DNA of 64,000 bases from Phoebastria nigripes (taxonomy: Eukaryota; Chordata; Aves; Procellariiformes; Diomedeidae), in the NCBI GenBank assembly GCA_035582835.1, contig JAYKAV010003087.1:138010-202009 (forward strand), read 5' to 3'. Of the stretch, positions 21,356 to 36,211 are shown piece by piece (within the stretch, counting starts at the first letter, position 1; the number at the start of each line of letters is the position of its first letter). Made by a program: the position numbers and the translations under genes. The notes below the pieces were generated by a model. The model did no database searches and was not told the DNA's origin. It was given only the letters and a program-made list of their open reading frames with translations.

Positions 21356-24300
21356 TTAAATAGTTTTTGGTCGTTGAGGTAGGCACAGATTATAATAGGC
21401 GACCTTGTTCCAAAACTCCGGGCCCTTCCATCCACACCAGCCCTGTCCAAGAAAAAGCAAGAGAGCATTTAAATCTACTACAAATTCTGATTTTCCTATC
21501 TACTACTATTAGATCTATTTTATTTTACTAATTTTAATCTAAGCTGTATGAATTCTTTTCAAATATCTATAGAATGCAATGACACACAATTTTCAGAAAG
21601 TTGTCTACATGCCTGGAAACACATTAACAGAAAACACTTTACAGAGTCTCTCTCTCTCCCCCTTCCTCCCTCCCCACCCCAGCTCAGTTCCTAAAAAGTA
21701 GCATCTCTTCCCCCCCGGCCCCCCTTCCCACTACCTTCTGCTGCTACAGAGCGACTAATATTCTGAAACTCTTATCATTCTCACCATTTCCATTTCTCAT
21801 CTTGAATCCTTGCCTTCTTTGGTAATAGTTGATATTTCAGAGCCAAACAGAGCTCTTAATATCAGAAGGTGTGCTGTTGATCATGATTTAGCAGAAAAAC
21901 AGTTTAACAAAGCTCTTAAGTTTGCGGAGTACCACATAATTATATGAGGTGTTTTTGAAGAAAAGAGCTACAAACAGTCCACCTCAGTTCCTCCCCTCCC
22001 CTGCCACTTTCCATGAGGAAAGGGGGTTCTGCATGGACCATTTATCCTCCTGGACCATGCCTGAACACCTTGTAGCTTTAACAGCCTTTGTTTCTTTATG
22101 TTCTTTGGAAATTGTTTCTTTCTGTATTCATTTCAAGCTGTGACCATTATGGGGCTAGCAAAATGTTTCTTCAACAGCTTTTCTAGTTGGGCCCAACCCA
22201 AGGGTATTAAATAAAGATATGAAATAAAAGTTGGTATTTGCAACTTCATATGAAGAACAGAAGAGAAATTGATTTCTTAACACCTATAGGATGATTTAGC
22301 CACTTCCACAGTTGAAGTTTCTAACACTATGTTTACTGTTTTGTAATGTGCCATGTCATCCCTTTTAGTAGCTTTAAATACTGAAATGACATTACATGTT
22401 TAGTTCTTTGGAGTTTTCCCAGATTTTCAAAACAGCTTGGTACCTGCCCTTTAAATTAGTTTAAGGCCAGATTTGAGAATGCCTAGTTTTGGATTTTTTA
22501 AAAAAAAAAATTAAATTTTTAAATAAATGGTTATCTTCTCTGCTTCAGTAACAGCATTTTACAGGCTGAGCAGATTTTTCTGTTCCATTCAAAATACCAA
22601 ACACATTTATTGTATATACTACTGGGTAAAAGGGGAGATGGTTTAATTCAGAGAAAGTACAGAACATTTCTTTGCACTCTAATAACTTTATGTAGTCGCT
22701 GACCCAATATATCTTCTCCAAAGACACTAAGTTTCAGAAACTACCAATAAGTAGCAGGTATGCAGGTTAACTGGGATGAGCACTTCCTCCATAAGGAATG
22801 GAGAAGCCACAGAATGGCCAATTTGTATTTGGCTGTACATTATTTGTTTAATGCCAAAATATATGTATATACATACATATGTTTATATATATCCCTCTCT
22901 ATATGTGCATATGCATCAAGCCTCACCTTTTCCAAAATAACATGCAGATCTTCTCCTCCAGTGTAATGTGGGTCTAGAATCAAATATTTTATGTGCCCTG
23001 TAATCTCATTCCAAGCCACTCCTAATATCGTGTGAGCCAAAACACCTCCACCTAAAATAGGAGGAACACAAATTGCTAAAATTTTTCACTGAGATTGGCT
23101 AAATGTGCAAGCCTAAAATAAAAGTACATCAACACATTCTATTAACAGATTAGCTTGGTTATCAAAATGATTCTGAAGCTGTCCTACATAAGATTCTTCG
23201 CATTATTAGACAACTATCTTTACTACAACTAGGGAAGGTTACTTATTTTACTTTACTTACTACAACTAGAGAATTTACTTTCCAAATTTCTTTCATGTCA
23301 GCAAGGCGGGTTAAATCCTCAGCACTTCCACCAGATGAAGTCAAGAATATTTCAAACATCTGTTTGGCTCACTTTTTCTTTAAAGAAACTTAACTGTAGA
23401 AAAGGAATCTGGAAAACTTGGTGGTTGTAAAATGACTAAAATTAGAACAGAAATCAGAATTTCTGGATAAGGGTTATCTGCTGTTTTCTACTAAGTTCCA
23501 TCAACGGATATTAGGGGCAGAGTAGTAATTTCTGACTCCCCTTTCTCTAGCCTGCAAACAGGGAAAGGGGACATTTTGATGAGCTGGCCACAGGCTGACT
23601 CTTGCATGTTTCTTTCAGATAGCATGAGGAGTTTACATCCTTGGGATACTGCAGTAATGACTCCACACAACAGATGGAAATTGCAAAAATCCTAAAAGAA
23701 CACAAGCAAAAAAAAAAAAAAANCAACCCCAAACCCACCCCAAAAAGCCAACCTCTGCCCCCCCCAACAACAACAATTAAACCAATCCACAAGAGAGCAT
23801 TACAGGGAAGGGTAAGGTACAGACTAAAAGATTTTTCAATATAGGATTCTAAACTCTTGAAATTCAGACAAGAAGGCTGCTGAAAGGCCAAGAATATTTC
23901 ATACCAAAATCTGAACTTCTGACACCTCTAATCTGAGACAGTAACACTATCTTTATGGAGTGCCAAATATGGATTGTGAAAATTGCTAAAATTAAAATTT
24001 TATTACAGCTGAAAATGGTATTTTCAATATTCTTCATCTTCTAAACCACAGCTCTCTTGGAAATAGCCCAAAGTTATGGCGTTCTTATGAATGCCATTTC
24101 TTATGTTACCAACTTTTCAGATTATTAAAACTGGTCTTAAAAAGAATTTGGATAATACTCTTCTTTTCAAAGCCAGATAAACACTACTTTTCTGTGAGGG
24201 GAAGTTTTGGGGAACTGTATGAACCTCTGCTCCTCTAGAGAGCAGAAGTCAGCTCCTGAGTTCTGACTTTAACAGCAGTTTTTAAGAATACCATTAGGAT

Positions 24301-27300
24301 TGACTTTTGTTACCAGGGTTTAATACTGAGCTTGGGAGAAACACTGAGTGAAAAGATACCAGCCAGACTAAACGGTATCGTTTTCCGGGCTCCCTTGGGA
24401 AAAGCATAACTTTTAATTCATCTAGAGTTTTGATTAACTCTTGTACAGTAAACTGAATGAGTTCTAACTGAAATGAAATTTAGCATAGGGAGGCCACGCA
24501 CTTTCATTGGCATTCTTCGATAATCGAGCACTTACCAATCATAACTGGAGTTCCTTCAGTCTTGAAATGATTAGCAAGCTCTCTTCCCTGCAATGCTAGT
24601 TCAGAACCCTGGCTAGGTAAGAAAAACAACAATAGATTTGTCATCCTCACTAGGCTTAATTCTCTAATTATCCATTATACTCGTTAACTGCACAGGTAAC
24701 TGATTAGAAAGTGGCTTAGAGTTTTTCCTGTGTAAACATTCTGGGACAATCTGAAAAAAAGGTTTTTTTAATGCAACTTACAGATTCTGGTTGGACCAAT
24801 GAATCTCCTGTAAGCCCAGTTGCCACTGGAGCACCTGGAGTCACCCAGCTTCTATGAATTGTCTGCTGCTTGTCTCCCACAGTGGGGACAGCTGGTAAAC
24901 CCCAATAGCTCCCTCCATGTGCCTGAAAAACAGGCTGGCTACATCTGTCAGCAAGGGGGAGTCTGAAGCAACAGAACTTCATCAGAAACATATCAAAAAT
25001 AAGGTGTTGATAAAGGTGTTTATAATGACGTCTCTTAAGACAGGTTTCCACTGTAATGGCACAAGCAATTGCTGTACTCATACCCAAGCTGGCTTTAAAA
25101 AAATCAAATCTCAAATAACGTTAGTAATCTGTTCAAAGCAACACTGAGCTTAGCTTTGTTATAACCTCCCTGCTTTCCTTTTCAACTATGGGGACCAGCC
25201 ACAGACAAAAGAAGTCTACGTGGAAGAGAAAGGCACACACACACACAATATATGCCCGTACTCCTGGATTTGGAGCTGAAGACATATGTCTGACGGAGAC
25301 ACATATTCCCCTTAGAAGACTGACAGTACTCCCAAGAGTGGTGACAGAAGCTAGGCAAGAAAATTAATACAGATATTTTTAATATCTTGTCTTTGTATTT
25401 CTTCATACAGTGGTTAACCTTTTGAAAAGCCAAAGAAAGCCTGTATGCCTGCTTCTCAAGTTGCTGGAGAGATGGATTAAATGCAGACAGAATACAAAAC
25501 TGGAACTCTGGGAAATGGTGCATTTACAATAATGGATTCAGTACTAGTGTTGCTGGTGCAGCTGTGAAGTCTTACTTCCATAAAGAGTTAGATGTGCTAG
25601 CTGGAAATAAGCCCAAGACAAAAATGCTATCCACTGCCAGTGACCAGCCAAAAAAGATGCGTGACACTTCTTCTTGGCATGGTAGTGATGTTGGCTTTTC
25701 CTAACCCTGAAAAACATTGGTGCTCCCTTGTAGCAGCACTATGAGCAATTCTACCCAGTTCACAAAGGAACCTATTTGATATTCTTATGTGCAGGAATGA
25801 AAACCTTCACACTGGCAGGGCCTGTCACAGCTGCTATAAAAAATACGTGGATCGTCCGCAAATATAAGCTCTGGAACAAAAACGATTAAAACTGGCTGTA
25901 TAAAGCTTCACAAAATATTGAAGAACTGAACTATTTTCCTACCATTAAGAGTTACCATCACCGTGGTCACATGCTCTTTTAGAATATCCACAGTAGAATT
26001 TACTCTAAATAAACATAACCCATGAGTAGTATTTTGTTTGACTAGAATTTTCATACACGCTAAGTTAGTATATATTCTTTATTTCATGATTGTATTTATG
26101 ACAAAATGTTCAGGGATTTGTTAGTCTGCTTAGTGCTGCCTAAATGATAGAAATTCAGTAATTTTACTTCTGATAAATGCTGAACATTATTCTTTTTCTC
26201 CCAAATATACTTGTAGGGTTCTATATTGTGTATGAGAGTGTCAGATTGTCAGAATGGAAACAAATCCCTTGTTTTATCTGTCACACAGACCCAGAAAAGA
26301 GAACACTATTTCCAGGCTGCCCAGCAATTTGCCTCAATCCTGAACTGACAGGTTAGCTCTGCAGACAAAGTAATAATTTACTGTCAGTGTGCATTCAGTT
26401 CATTATGACTGCCAGACTGTGTGCCCGCTTCAAAAATTATGTTTGTGGTGTAAAGGAATAGGCTGAATTCTGCATCAGTTTGCATATCATTAAGCAATTT
26501 ATAGCAACTGCAAACTGGAACCCCGAGCCCACAAGAAATTTAGCAACACCTTCATTTGTAAGCACTCAGCACAACCAAAGGCAGGAATACAGGGTTTACA
26601 AACAAGAAACCTTAAAAGATTTATTATCTCTTTTATTATCCCATGTATTGTAATGGCAATTTGCATTTTAAGGCATTCAGTCTTTTTAATAATTACTGAG
26701 CAATACAGGTATTGATTCTTACCTGACAAATAGTATTTTTGATGTTATTCCAAAGAGCTGATTCAAAACAAGCTGTACCTCAATTGAACCAATCCATTGC
26801 TGCGACCCAACAAATGCTGCAGGCTTGTCTCCAGCATCAACCAATGCCTTTGCAACATCATGATGAAGAAGAAAAACAAATGTCAACAACATATAGTAGG
26901 CAATTCCACTACTTTTTGCGAACAAAGTTGGTTTATATATATGGGAACGCGTTTTGAACCTAGCCGGTCAAAAGCAGACAAATGGACATTGAATTCATTC
27001 ATTGCGGTTCCGTTTTGGAAACGTCACTTGAACACTAACACAGACAGTGCCTATAAGCACAGAACATAACCCCAGGTCCACAGGCAGACTTCAAGCTGGG
27101 ATGGTGAGCACTGAGCTGTCTAATAACAGAGTGCATCATTTGTACTGCAGAATCCACTTCACAGACTGAAGTACCTGGATTCCCATTCAAAGCATCTCAG
27201 AAAAGGATCCATAAAATAGTGCTCTGAGGAAGAGGCCACTGAAATACATTGAAGGTTGTGGTTTATTTTAAACTCTTCTCCTTTCTGAGGCTTATATGCT

Positions 27301-30300
27301 ATACGCAGCACTTGAGAGGGGCCTTTTCCACTCAGGATACAAAGCCCACAAAGTCTCCTGAAGGCTAGTACCCTCTTCTAGATGTCTAAAAATACTACAG
27401 GAGTGTATGGACTTCAGTTGCTTTTAGGTTTAGGTGTAGACTGAGAAACGTTCAGAAAATGTAGTTTTAACTTTAGCGCTCACATCCCTGTTAAGTATGG
27501 TGAAAGTTGTTTTATGGACTGAATCAAACGTTGCTAAAAATGTTCAGTAAATAAATATAACGCCAAGAACTATTTTTAGAAAACTGAAGATAACTGCAGT
27601 ATTTCTTGCTAGGCATACAATATTAGCTACCCAAGCCTACAGTTTTTCTTCAGTGCGTTAACAGAGAAGAACATATTCAGGTATGCATTTGAATTCACAA
27701 TAGAAAAAGAAGTGAAGGAGAGTTCAAAAGACAGGAAAAGCCCACTACTCTCAAAGGCAAAGTTGCAAAAGAAAGCAGTAAATTAATGCATAGCATCTGG
27801 GGACTAATCCAGCTGTCACTGAAGACAAAAGTCAGTTTTAAAACTGATTTTAATATGACACATTGGCTTCTTTGTTTTCNTTCATTTGGTAAAAACAGTG
27901 AAAGTGTCATAATCTGAGCTTCTAATAGAACATTAATCCAAGGAAATATTTAGAAAACTATTTTAATGAGTCTTTATTTGTACAGATAATGTCAGCTGAC
28001 ACTGATAAACATTTGGAGACAGATCTCCTATAATAAAACTTGTTAAAAATAGTAATTCAGAACTACTATAATTAAATTTAAGAGGTAAATTAGAAATATC
28101 ACACAAATCTGAAGTCTAAGATACATGAATTTGGTATTTTAAAAATAATCTATACAAACTTTTCCAGACAAATACGCATAAAACAATCTGCCAAAATGTT
28201 CTGTACCTGTTGAATTTCCTTGTGTGTGGGTATAGATGTATCAATGTAACCTTGGTGCCTGAACCAAGAACAGATTGTCTGCAAAGACCGATAGGCACAG
28301 CCCCAACCACTGTCATCAAACCGATCCTGCATATAGTGGTGATAACTATATACGCCATGTACTAAATAAACCTGCACAGAAAGAGATAATACAAATGAAT
28401 CTGATCACACTTGCATCAATTTTCAGAGAAGTCATATGACTTGTCACTTGCACTGTAAAAGCTTTTGGTTGGGGATTGCAAATCTTTGGAAGAATTGAAG
28501 GATTGTTATTCACACGTGATTACTCCTCCTGGTTTTGTCTCCTAAACATCTCTGTTCATAGTTTTAGTTTCTTGCCCTGGTTCTGAGAAACTTTCAAAAT
28601 ACATGCTAAAAATGTGTACATCCTTTTCCAAGAAAATGCAATTTCTTTGGGACAAATATAGCTAAAGCAATGTCATTTTGTGCAGAGAAGCCTTTTGCTT
28701 AAACGGCCAAGTCAGTTACTTCACTTTCTCATCTATACAATATTGACTATCTAAATTACTTCTTTCAACAACAAATCTCAAGTAAAATAAAAAGTACTTT
28801 CTTACAAATGTTTGAATTTAAACTTACCATACCAGACTCCGTACCAGGTGAATTAAGATGTAAATGTGGATTTCTGAGATATCCATCTTTATATGGTTCA
28901 TCTGGAAAATGATAAGCATTTGCTCTCTTGAAATATGGTCTGTCACAAGGCAGATTGAATAACCCATGCAATTCCTACATGCAAGTTAGAATAAAAATAA
29001 AGAGCATAATTCAAATTTTGGATTAAAAGAAATATTACACTGTAAGTAACAATAAAGACAAACAATTTTAACAGCATAGCAAATTAATATATTAAAATCT
29101 GCTTAATTAAATATTCAGCATGTACGTTTACTACTAGATCTCACCTCTCAAAGGAAGCTCATGGAGGCTTACCTCCTATCTAAAGAGCCCACTATTTTAT
29201 GGGGTCCTGTTACATTACGCCTGCCACTGGAGCCCCACTGAAGGTATCGTGAGTGACAAGTGTCTTATGAAAGTATGATAAAATACACCATAATAGAAAA
29301 GGATTACAGTTTTATCTATGTAGTAGTATAGATATGCACACTCCAAATTATAAACTTAACTAATATTGAAGACATACAAATAGCACATACTGAGACAAAG
29401 TAAAGATACCAAGTTCATGGTTTAAGCAGATTCAGTCTATTTTTAAATCTCTTAAGCACTGTTTACAACACAGCAGCCACATTTAAAGAGATATATTGTC
29501 TTATTTCACAGAGCTTAAGAGTGAAAGGAATGATGAGATCATCTAGGATAACTTGTGTAACATAGGTAATAACATTTTACACTGATGACCCAACACTGAA
29601 CCCAACTACATTAGCTACAGTAACACTTCACAATCAGTGGAGAGAAGTGAACACAAGACAGAGAGCAGGAAAGACTTAATGTGCCATAAATGTCTGAGGC
29701 CTCTGCAAATGCAAGGAATAGATTAGGTTTTGTATTCCCAGTAATGCTTCACACAGAAGAAAATGAAAAATCCCCATGGCTTCTGCACCTCTAAGGCAGC
29801 AGAAGATTCTTTCCCCACACTCCGCGTGTGTAACTGTGACCTGAACTGGTATCTCCCGGGTACACCTCTCACTCTGAAAGGACTGCCACATCAGAACATT
29901 TTTCCACCTCATCCATATTCCTTTTTCTAGATGTGCCAACCCAGAAGGCAAAAAACAAACAAACAAAAGCTAGCTAAGGCTGGTCAGCTGTGAGCCACAA
30001 AAAGCAGCTCCCCCAAAACCAAACAAAAACCCCAACAACACACAACCCCAAGAAAGAAATGAAAACAAACAAAAAACCCCAACCCTAACCCTTTCAGGAC
30101 ACGTGTTAAAGCCTGAAAGTAATAACACGCTACAAGTAATCTGATATTCTACCATGGAAGTAGAGAAATTCAAAGAATACAGTACTAGAAGTACAATTTA
30201 GATAAAACCTAAAACAAATCCTATATAGTTTTAAAGTTTTTATTGTTCCCTTACAAAAATGAGATCTGATACATTTTATAAAATAACTTCTAATAAATCA

Positions 30301-33300
30301 AGCTTCCACATTCAGTATACTGCTTCAGTTATAATAAAAATAAATTAAAGAAATAGCAGTATCTATTAGTATTTATCCTACGTTGGCTAAATGAAAAGTT
30401 TTACAACTGCTTCAGTTACAATAATAATAATAAAAAAAGAAAATTAAAAACTCAGGTTCTGTTAGGATTTGTTGGCTTTACCTTTCTGTAACTTTCCAGT
30501 TGATCATCTGAAATACCTGTAGGATATGAGATTGTTACAAGATGATTTTTTCCTGGTAACATGAAATGAAATTGTTCTGGTACGACAATTGATGTTCCCT
30601 TCATGTATTTCATGATACACCTTTCCATGTCAGTTAATTGCCTGTGAATTGCTTTCACTAGGAGATTTTGTACCCTGCAAAGTAAAAGGGAGAATATTTA
30701 AGAAGCAGAACAGTGATGGTGGATCATTTTCTCTCATAGCTCTGATAGTTACACAATACTTATATGCATATTTGCACCTGGTCTGATGAACTTACTATTT
30801 CCATGCTTCCACTCCCACAGAGAAAGACAGAACCTCACTGTGCTTTACTCAAAGCATGTCTGCACACAGAAACTCCTCCCTAGTGATTCAACCCTCCAAA
30901 GTGCAGGTACCCTGGTCTCATATCAGAAACACAACCATTATGAGCATTTGCCAAAATAAAGTTACATATATGACTACATGGGGTTTTTTTGCATTTTATC
31001 CACCCCATTTGGCATCCTACAGAGTCAAATCCTATGGAAAAAATGCAAGGAAAAAAATACAGAGGAAGACTCTAATGTTTTCCACCTTCACCTACCCAGC
31101 TGCAGCCCCTAACATAGTACTGAGATTACAAAGACTCATCAAATACTCCAACTCTCACTTTTATACACACTCACGTACTTACAAGAATTTTTAGAACATT
31201 TTCCTGACTTTCTCAATTCCTTGCTAAGCAATGGTTATGAGTTATCATATCTATCAAACATTGCTAAACTGAATTGTTTGTAGATAGCAAAAGGATTGTG
31301 TCTCAAGATTATTAAAGCTAACAGCTGTCTACAGGAGCTTTTATTATTTACACAGTTAAATTCCATTACAAAAATACTATATGCTATTTCATTAAACTGA
31401 TTAATGATACAATATGATAGCTTTACTTCATTATTTCAAGAAAAAGCAGAAATGAAGCTGAAAAATTCCCAGTTCAGGATAACACTTACTTTCCCCATGT
31501 TTCTTCTGGAGAAACAGATACAACAACATCAACTGGTAATGTCATATTAATGTAGTGGTGTTCCTTATTTTCCCTTTCAATGACTGGAGCCAAAGCAGCT
31601 AATGAAGATGTCATTTCCAACATGAGGTCTATATTGACTATCTGCTGCTGCAGAGAACAAAGACACCAATAGTACACCTCCAACAACACACACACCAAGA
31701 AGGCAAAAGTAAGATTGTAGACATTTGGTATCAAACTCAGTAATGAAATAATTTGGTTTAAAAAAAGCTAGTAATGTTAAAGACAAACTTCTATGTGCTG
31801 ATCTACTGTAGATGATCTCTGCATTCATGCCAAGTCTCAATGACTTTAAAAGGATTCTTTTAAGTCATGTCAATGTCTCTTTGTGTACAGAAAAGCCTAC
31901 GGAGGGCAGATATAAAAATTTAAATGATAGGTTGTCTGATATAATTTATTAGTGTGGTGAGACACATACCGTATCTTGTAACTTTTTATCCTTTTTTTTG
32001 CCAAGCTTTCGTTTGGTCTCATCATCTTGATCAAACCTGAAGTATCAACAGAAAGAGAAATTTCTATAATATGAAATTAATCTATTAAAAAAAATATGTA
32101 TTTTTAAATATACTCACTGTATAAATCGTCTTATCTCCTTACAAGCAGAATCATCAGTCAGCTCTGGAACAGTGTTCATACCATTGTTAGGCCACACATA
32201 GACTGAACTGTGGCAAATTCTTAATACAAGAACATCTGAGGACAGTTTGTTTGCAAGATCACTGAAAACGTATCCTAATGCCTTTTTTGTTGATGCCTCT
32301 GAAACACAATAAGGATACAATTAACCTAGAAAATTCCCTCACTTTCGTTACAGCTGCTGGGCATACATTTAAAAAAAAAAATTGGTATGTTTTGACTTGG
32401 AATAAAAACATAAGTGCTGTTATGATCAGAAAAATATATACAAACAAAAAATTAGATAAGATTTCACTTAGCAGGTCAAACATTCACGCTTATACCTGCC
32501 TGAACAAAAGCAAACTGTTTCTCTCAGATGCTGTCAAATATGAAAAGCTGAATGAATTACAGAAGAATAACCTACACTGTAGTCGATTCTCACATCAGTA
32601 ACTCTTAACCAAGCCTACAGCTGCAAACAAACTTATATGTACAGACAAACTTCTACATATGGTTATATTGAGTCTTTTGAATAAATACTGGAAAGATTCG
32701 GAGTCACATGTTTCTGACTTTATATCATTATCCAGAAATACAAACCAAAAACATAGTAATTTTTTGGAAAAGCAGGGCCTACACTCCAGCTGCAGACCAA
32801 ATTTTGGCCAGTGTACACCTGTAACTGTAAGCCACACCCTGATCAGCCTGAATCTCTATTACCGGTATAGACAACTGTCTTTCAGAGCCTGACTTGACTT
32901 TAAGTTTCACCCACTCCTTAAACCTGAACCAATACTGGATATGACAGAGCAACTTTTGCACATTACCAGCATTGTCTTCCTCGCTGAGATGATTAACAAC
33001 CATTACTTAGAATGCAACAAGCTATACAAAGCCTAAAAAGCTATCAAAGACTATGCTGAACTGTATTTCTTTAACACATTAACTTAGATTTGGTCACTAT
33101 CAGTTGACTTTTGCACTAGAAGTCTAGAAAAGCTACAGTACTAGAAAAATTAAACAAACCCCAATATATTTAGCTAAATCTCCTCCAAAAGAAAAACCTC
33201 ACTGCCTTCAAAGGAGTGGTCTGCCATATTCACATACTAACTATTTCTCTGTAGAATATTATGCTGCGCTTGGACAATCTCAGTATCGCTCTGCTTTGCT

Positions 33301-36211
33301 GTGGCTAAAATTCACTACACTGTAAACAAAGTCAAATAAATAGCCTTTCTCCGAAGATGCAATTCACAAAAAGTCGCTATGCATAAGGCCAACCCATTCA
33401 ACAGTTCATTCCACATCATGAACTGAAATGAGCCAAAGTTCCTTTTCAAGGTTTACTAGCACTGAATTCACAGTTTCTAGTAAAGACACGTCCTTTTAAA
33501 ATGCAGAATGAGCTACAGTTGAGTGAAAGACACCCTCCTTCTGCACTCTGCCCTATGATAGCTCAAAGGCCGCTGATAGCTTTGAGTAGACTTTCTGAAG
33601 TGAAAGTCACATTACTGTAAGAATGCAGGACTAGAGGAGCCTCTTAATGTCATATGGTCTAGTCCCAATTCCACATGGTACTGCAGTAGCCAATCCTGCT
33701 TAAATTCAGTAGAGTAACTAGTTAGCTTGTTCCTCTTCTCTATTTCTCTAGAAAGACTGGACCACAATCTCAAAACTGTATTATTAATATAATCCTGTTA
33801 TAATGAATTAATTTTCATCAAGTTATTATCTGTTTGCTTGGAATTTCAGGGCCAACTTTGGATTCAAACTGAAAAGTGATCCCAATACCATATCCATAAG
33901 TAGGAAAAAATATTTAAATAAAATTACCTAAAAATGGCAATTTAAACTTACTTCAAATTAAAATAAAAAACATACGATGAAAAAAGACTGTCAGAAAATT
34001 AATGGAGATGAAGAATAACACTTTTTGTACTTAATATTTACAGGTTTGGGAAGAAGCACTTAACATCTGATGAAAGGCCAAGAAAATAAACATCATAGCT
34101 AGTTAATTAACATTTATATAAATAACCTTTTATTAAGAAATCTATTATAGTCTTATAGACACACCATCAGTAGTTGCTAGCTGAAATGCAAGATCCAAGC
34201 CTCCTCTTATTCTAAACAGTATGTCCATAGCTTCTAGAATTACCTAGGGAGAAAAAAGAAGCAATGAAAATGAATAGTTATTTCAACATGCTTTTTCTCA
34301 AGTTACAATTGACTGTTATTATGCCACAGTGTGCAAGCACACTGGTAATTACTGCAGCTGCTCAGGGTACGAAAGGCCAGTGAATAAACAGGGAACTGAG
34401 CGGCACAGCAGCACACAGTTGCCAGAGCCAGTACCTCAATTACACGACTGCTGCTACAAACAGTCCTTAAAACACATCTCCTACCTAAACAAGAAAGTCT
34501 TAATTCTATACTTTTACCATTTAGAAATATTTTGGGTAAGATGTCATTGTTTCTCACTGTTTCAACCCAAACGTTGTGTTTCTCTTGAGTCTTCTTCCAG
34601 TTCAAGTAAACCAAGGACTGCTTTGAGCAGTAGAGCAGAAAGGTAATTAAGCACATCTGTAAGTGTGCATTCATCTTGGTCAGGAAATCACAGCTTCAGG
34701 GAAAGAGAAGAAAAAAAAAAAAAGAAAAAAAGAGGCGGGGGGGGATACAACCTCTAGAACCCAGGCTGAGTTTCACGTGTGACAGAAGAGCTGCTTATGC
34801 CTGCTCAGAGACCACTCAGCTGTTTCTCTCCCCTTCCGAAGTCCCTGCTCTGTGTCCCCACAACTGCTCGCTGCAGACATTTTAACATGAACTTCATCAG
34901 AGAACTCATCCAGATGGAAAACCACCCTTTTATCGAGAGAAGACTTCTTCAGCCAGATCAATTCCCAACACAAGTTCAACTACAAAGACAGTTGTGCCAG
35001 TACAGAGAGGAACAAAAGGTGACAGCCCAGAAGAGTGTGGGTATTGCTCAATCTAACAGTCCACAAAAAGAAATGCTTCACAGCCTTAATTGCTCTAAAA
35101 AACCCACCAACCACCTGTAAGAATAATTACACCAAGACCCTTTGGAAAGACTTATCGCATAACTGTTTGCTTACAAAGTATGGGAAACTTCCAGGTGCAA
35201 TGCTATCATTACACATGAAATAAACGAATCAAAACATAGGACTAATTTTCTTTCCATTAAAGGTATTCTAAGCAGAAATATATAAAAAGATAGGCATGCC
35301 TGATGGAAATATAAGCATCTACACTTCCAGCTTTGGACAAAGGGTTTTTGGGTTTCCGCGATTCTGGAGTGCCAAAGTTTACTCCAAGAAACAAAAAAGG
35401 CAAGATTGCAATGTTTAACGTTTTGGTTCCTGAAGCATAACCCTGAACTATTTTAGATAACACAGTTATCTACCTTTAAAAAGGTCTTGGAGTGTGGGAT
35501 CCACAAGTGCCAGCATGTGAAAAAAAGTTTGCCTGGGTTGATGTGAAAGATGTTCTTTATCTGAATTATTACAACACAAGAATAATGTTCACGAATGAAA
35601 AGCAGAGCTCTGCAAAAGGAGTAAGAGAGGATCTGGCCTTTTGATAGCGGCTCATCGCGGATGATGAGGTCTTCCGACAAAGCCCTGACAAAAGCCACGC
35701 AGGCTGAGACCCCCAAGGGCGACAGGGACAGGCTGCTGCGAGGGGCGGATGAAGGGGGCGGCTCGGGAGGTGCCGCTGCCCCGTCTGACACAAACCGGGC
35801 CCTGCAGAAGGGGCCTCGCACCCTGAGGTGCCCAAGGGGCCTCGACACCTCCCCCCGCGGTGCCTCTGCGGGCTGGAGGCCCAAACGCCGCCGCGGAGCA
35901 CCCACCCGGGAGCGGGCAGGCGGGCACCAGCTCCCAGCCCGCTCCGCTCGCCACAGGACCGGGCAGTGCCGCAGACCGCTCCCCCGCGGCCGCTTGGGGT
36001 GGGGGCGGGGCAACGGCCGGGGGGGGCCTCTAGGGCAAGCCCCCGGCCCCGCTGCTAGCCCAGCCCTCCCCGCTGAGGACGGAACCCCCGCCGCCGCGAG
36101 GCGCCGCCGCGAGGCGCCGCCGCCGCGGCCCCCCCGCCCGCGGGCTCCCCGGGGGAGGAGCGGACTCACCACGTCCGTCAGCGCCGCAGCGGGGGCCCAG
36201 CCCGGCCGCAT
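21356..36211 (-). CDS. UFSP2: UFSP2, UFM1-specific cysteine protease 2
   Basis: Twelve exons on the minus strand, coding order: 36211-36170, 34243-34165, 32298-32118, 32036-31970, 31647-31490, 30674-30482, 28974-28828, 28371-28207, 26847-26723, 24612-24536, 23051-22927 and 21442-21356 (TAA). Phases agree throughout: 1446 nt, 481 aa (human 469). The enzyme matures the ubiquitin-like modifier UFM1 and removes it from substrates at the ER. The catalytic domain shows [20 protein letters not shown], with the nucleophile Cys at residue 314 and the conserved Tyr at 302 (human C302 and Y290). The Asp-Pro-His motif is in [13 protein letters not shown] (exon 11). The N-terminal domain shows [19 protein letters not shown] and [13 protein letters not shown]. 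Exon 1 encodes [14 protein letters not shown], about 12 residues more than human, which starts MV just before exon 2. The exon 5 acceptor is a CAGCAG repeat, so 31647 or 31644 are both possible. The promoter is shared with CFAP96. Confidence 0.95.
29515..29625 (+). repeat. Ancient amniote interspersed repeat remnant
   Basis: GAGATCATCTAGGATAACTT, then GTGTAACATAGGTAATAAC and a CCCAACACTGAACCCAACTA tail, resembles a very old retroposon tail common in turtles, crocodilians and birds (GATCATCTAGTCTGACCTCC-type). It lies in UFSP2 intron 6. The family name is not certain and the identification is from memory. Confidence 0.4.
33600..33690 (+). repeat. Possible second remnant of a similar ancient repeat
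   Basis: GGACTAGAGGAGCCTCTTAA followed by TGTCATATGGTCTAGTCCCA has the shape of old retroposon tails (TCATCTAGTCC-type) in UFSP2 intron 2. It is strongly decayed, so this is a weak call. Confidence 0.25.
34324..34440 (+). repeat. Inverted repeat copy A (partner at 36577-36693)
   Basis: This 117-bp stretch aligns without gaps to the reverse complement of 36577-36693, with about 88 of 117 positions identical by my hand count. Many differences are CG in the other copy and TG or CA here, as expected from CpG decay. It lies in UFSP2 intron 1. The repeat family is unknown to me. Confidence 0.75.

Noticed and set aside
22760..23040. Open frames around 22760-23040 on both strands
   Set aside because: They are explained by UFSP2 exon 11 (23051-22927) and its A/T-rich flank, which holds a TATA/CATA low-complexity run at 22860-22920.
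30078..30092. Telomere-like CCCCAACCCTAACCC
   Set aside because: Only about two imperfect units within a CAAAA/CCCC-rich low-complexity stretch; not an interstitial telomere array.
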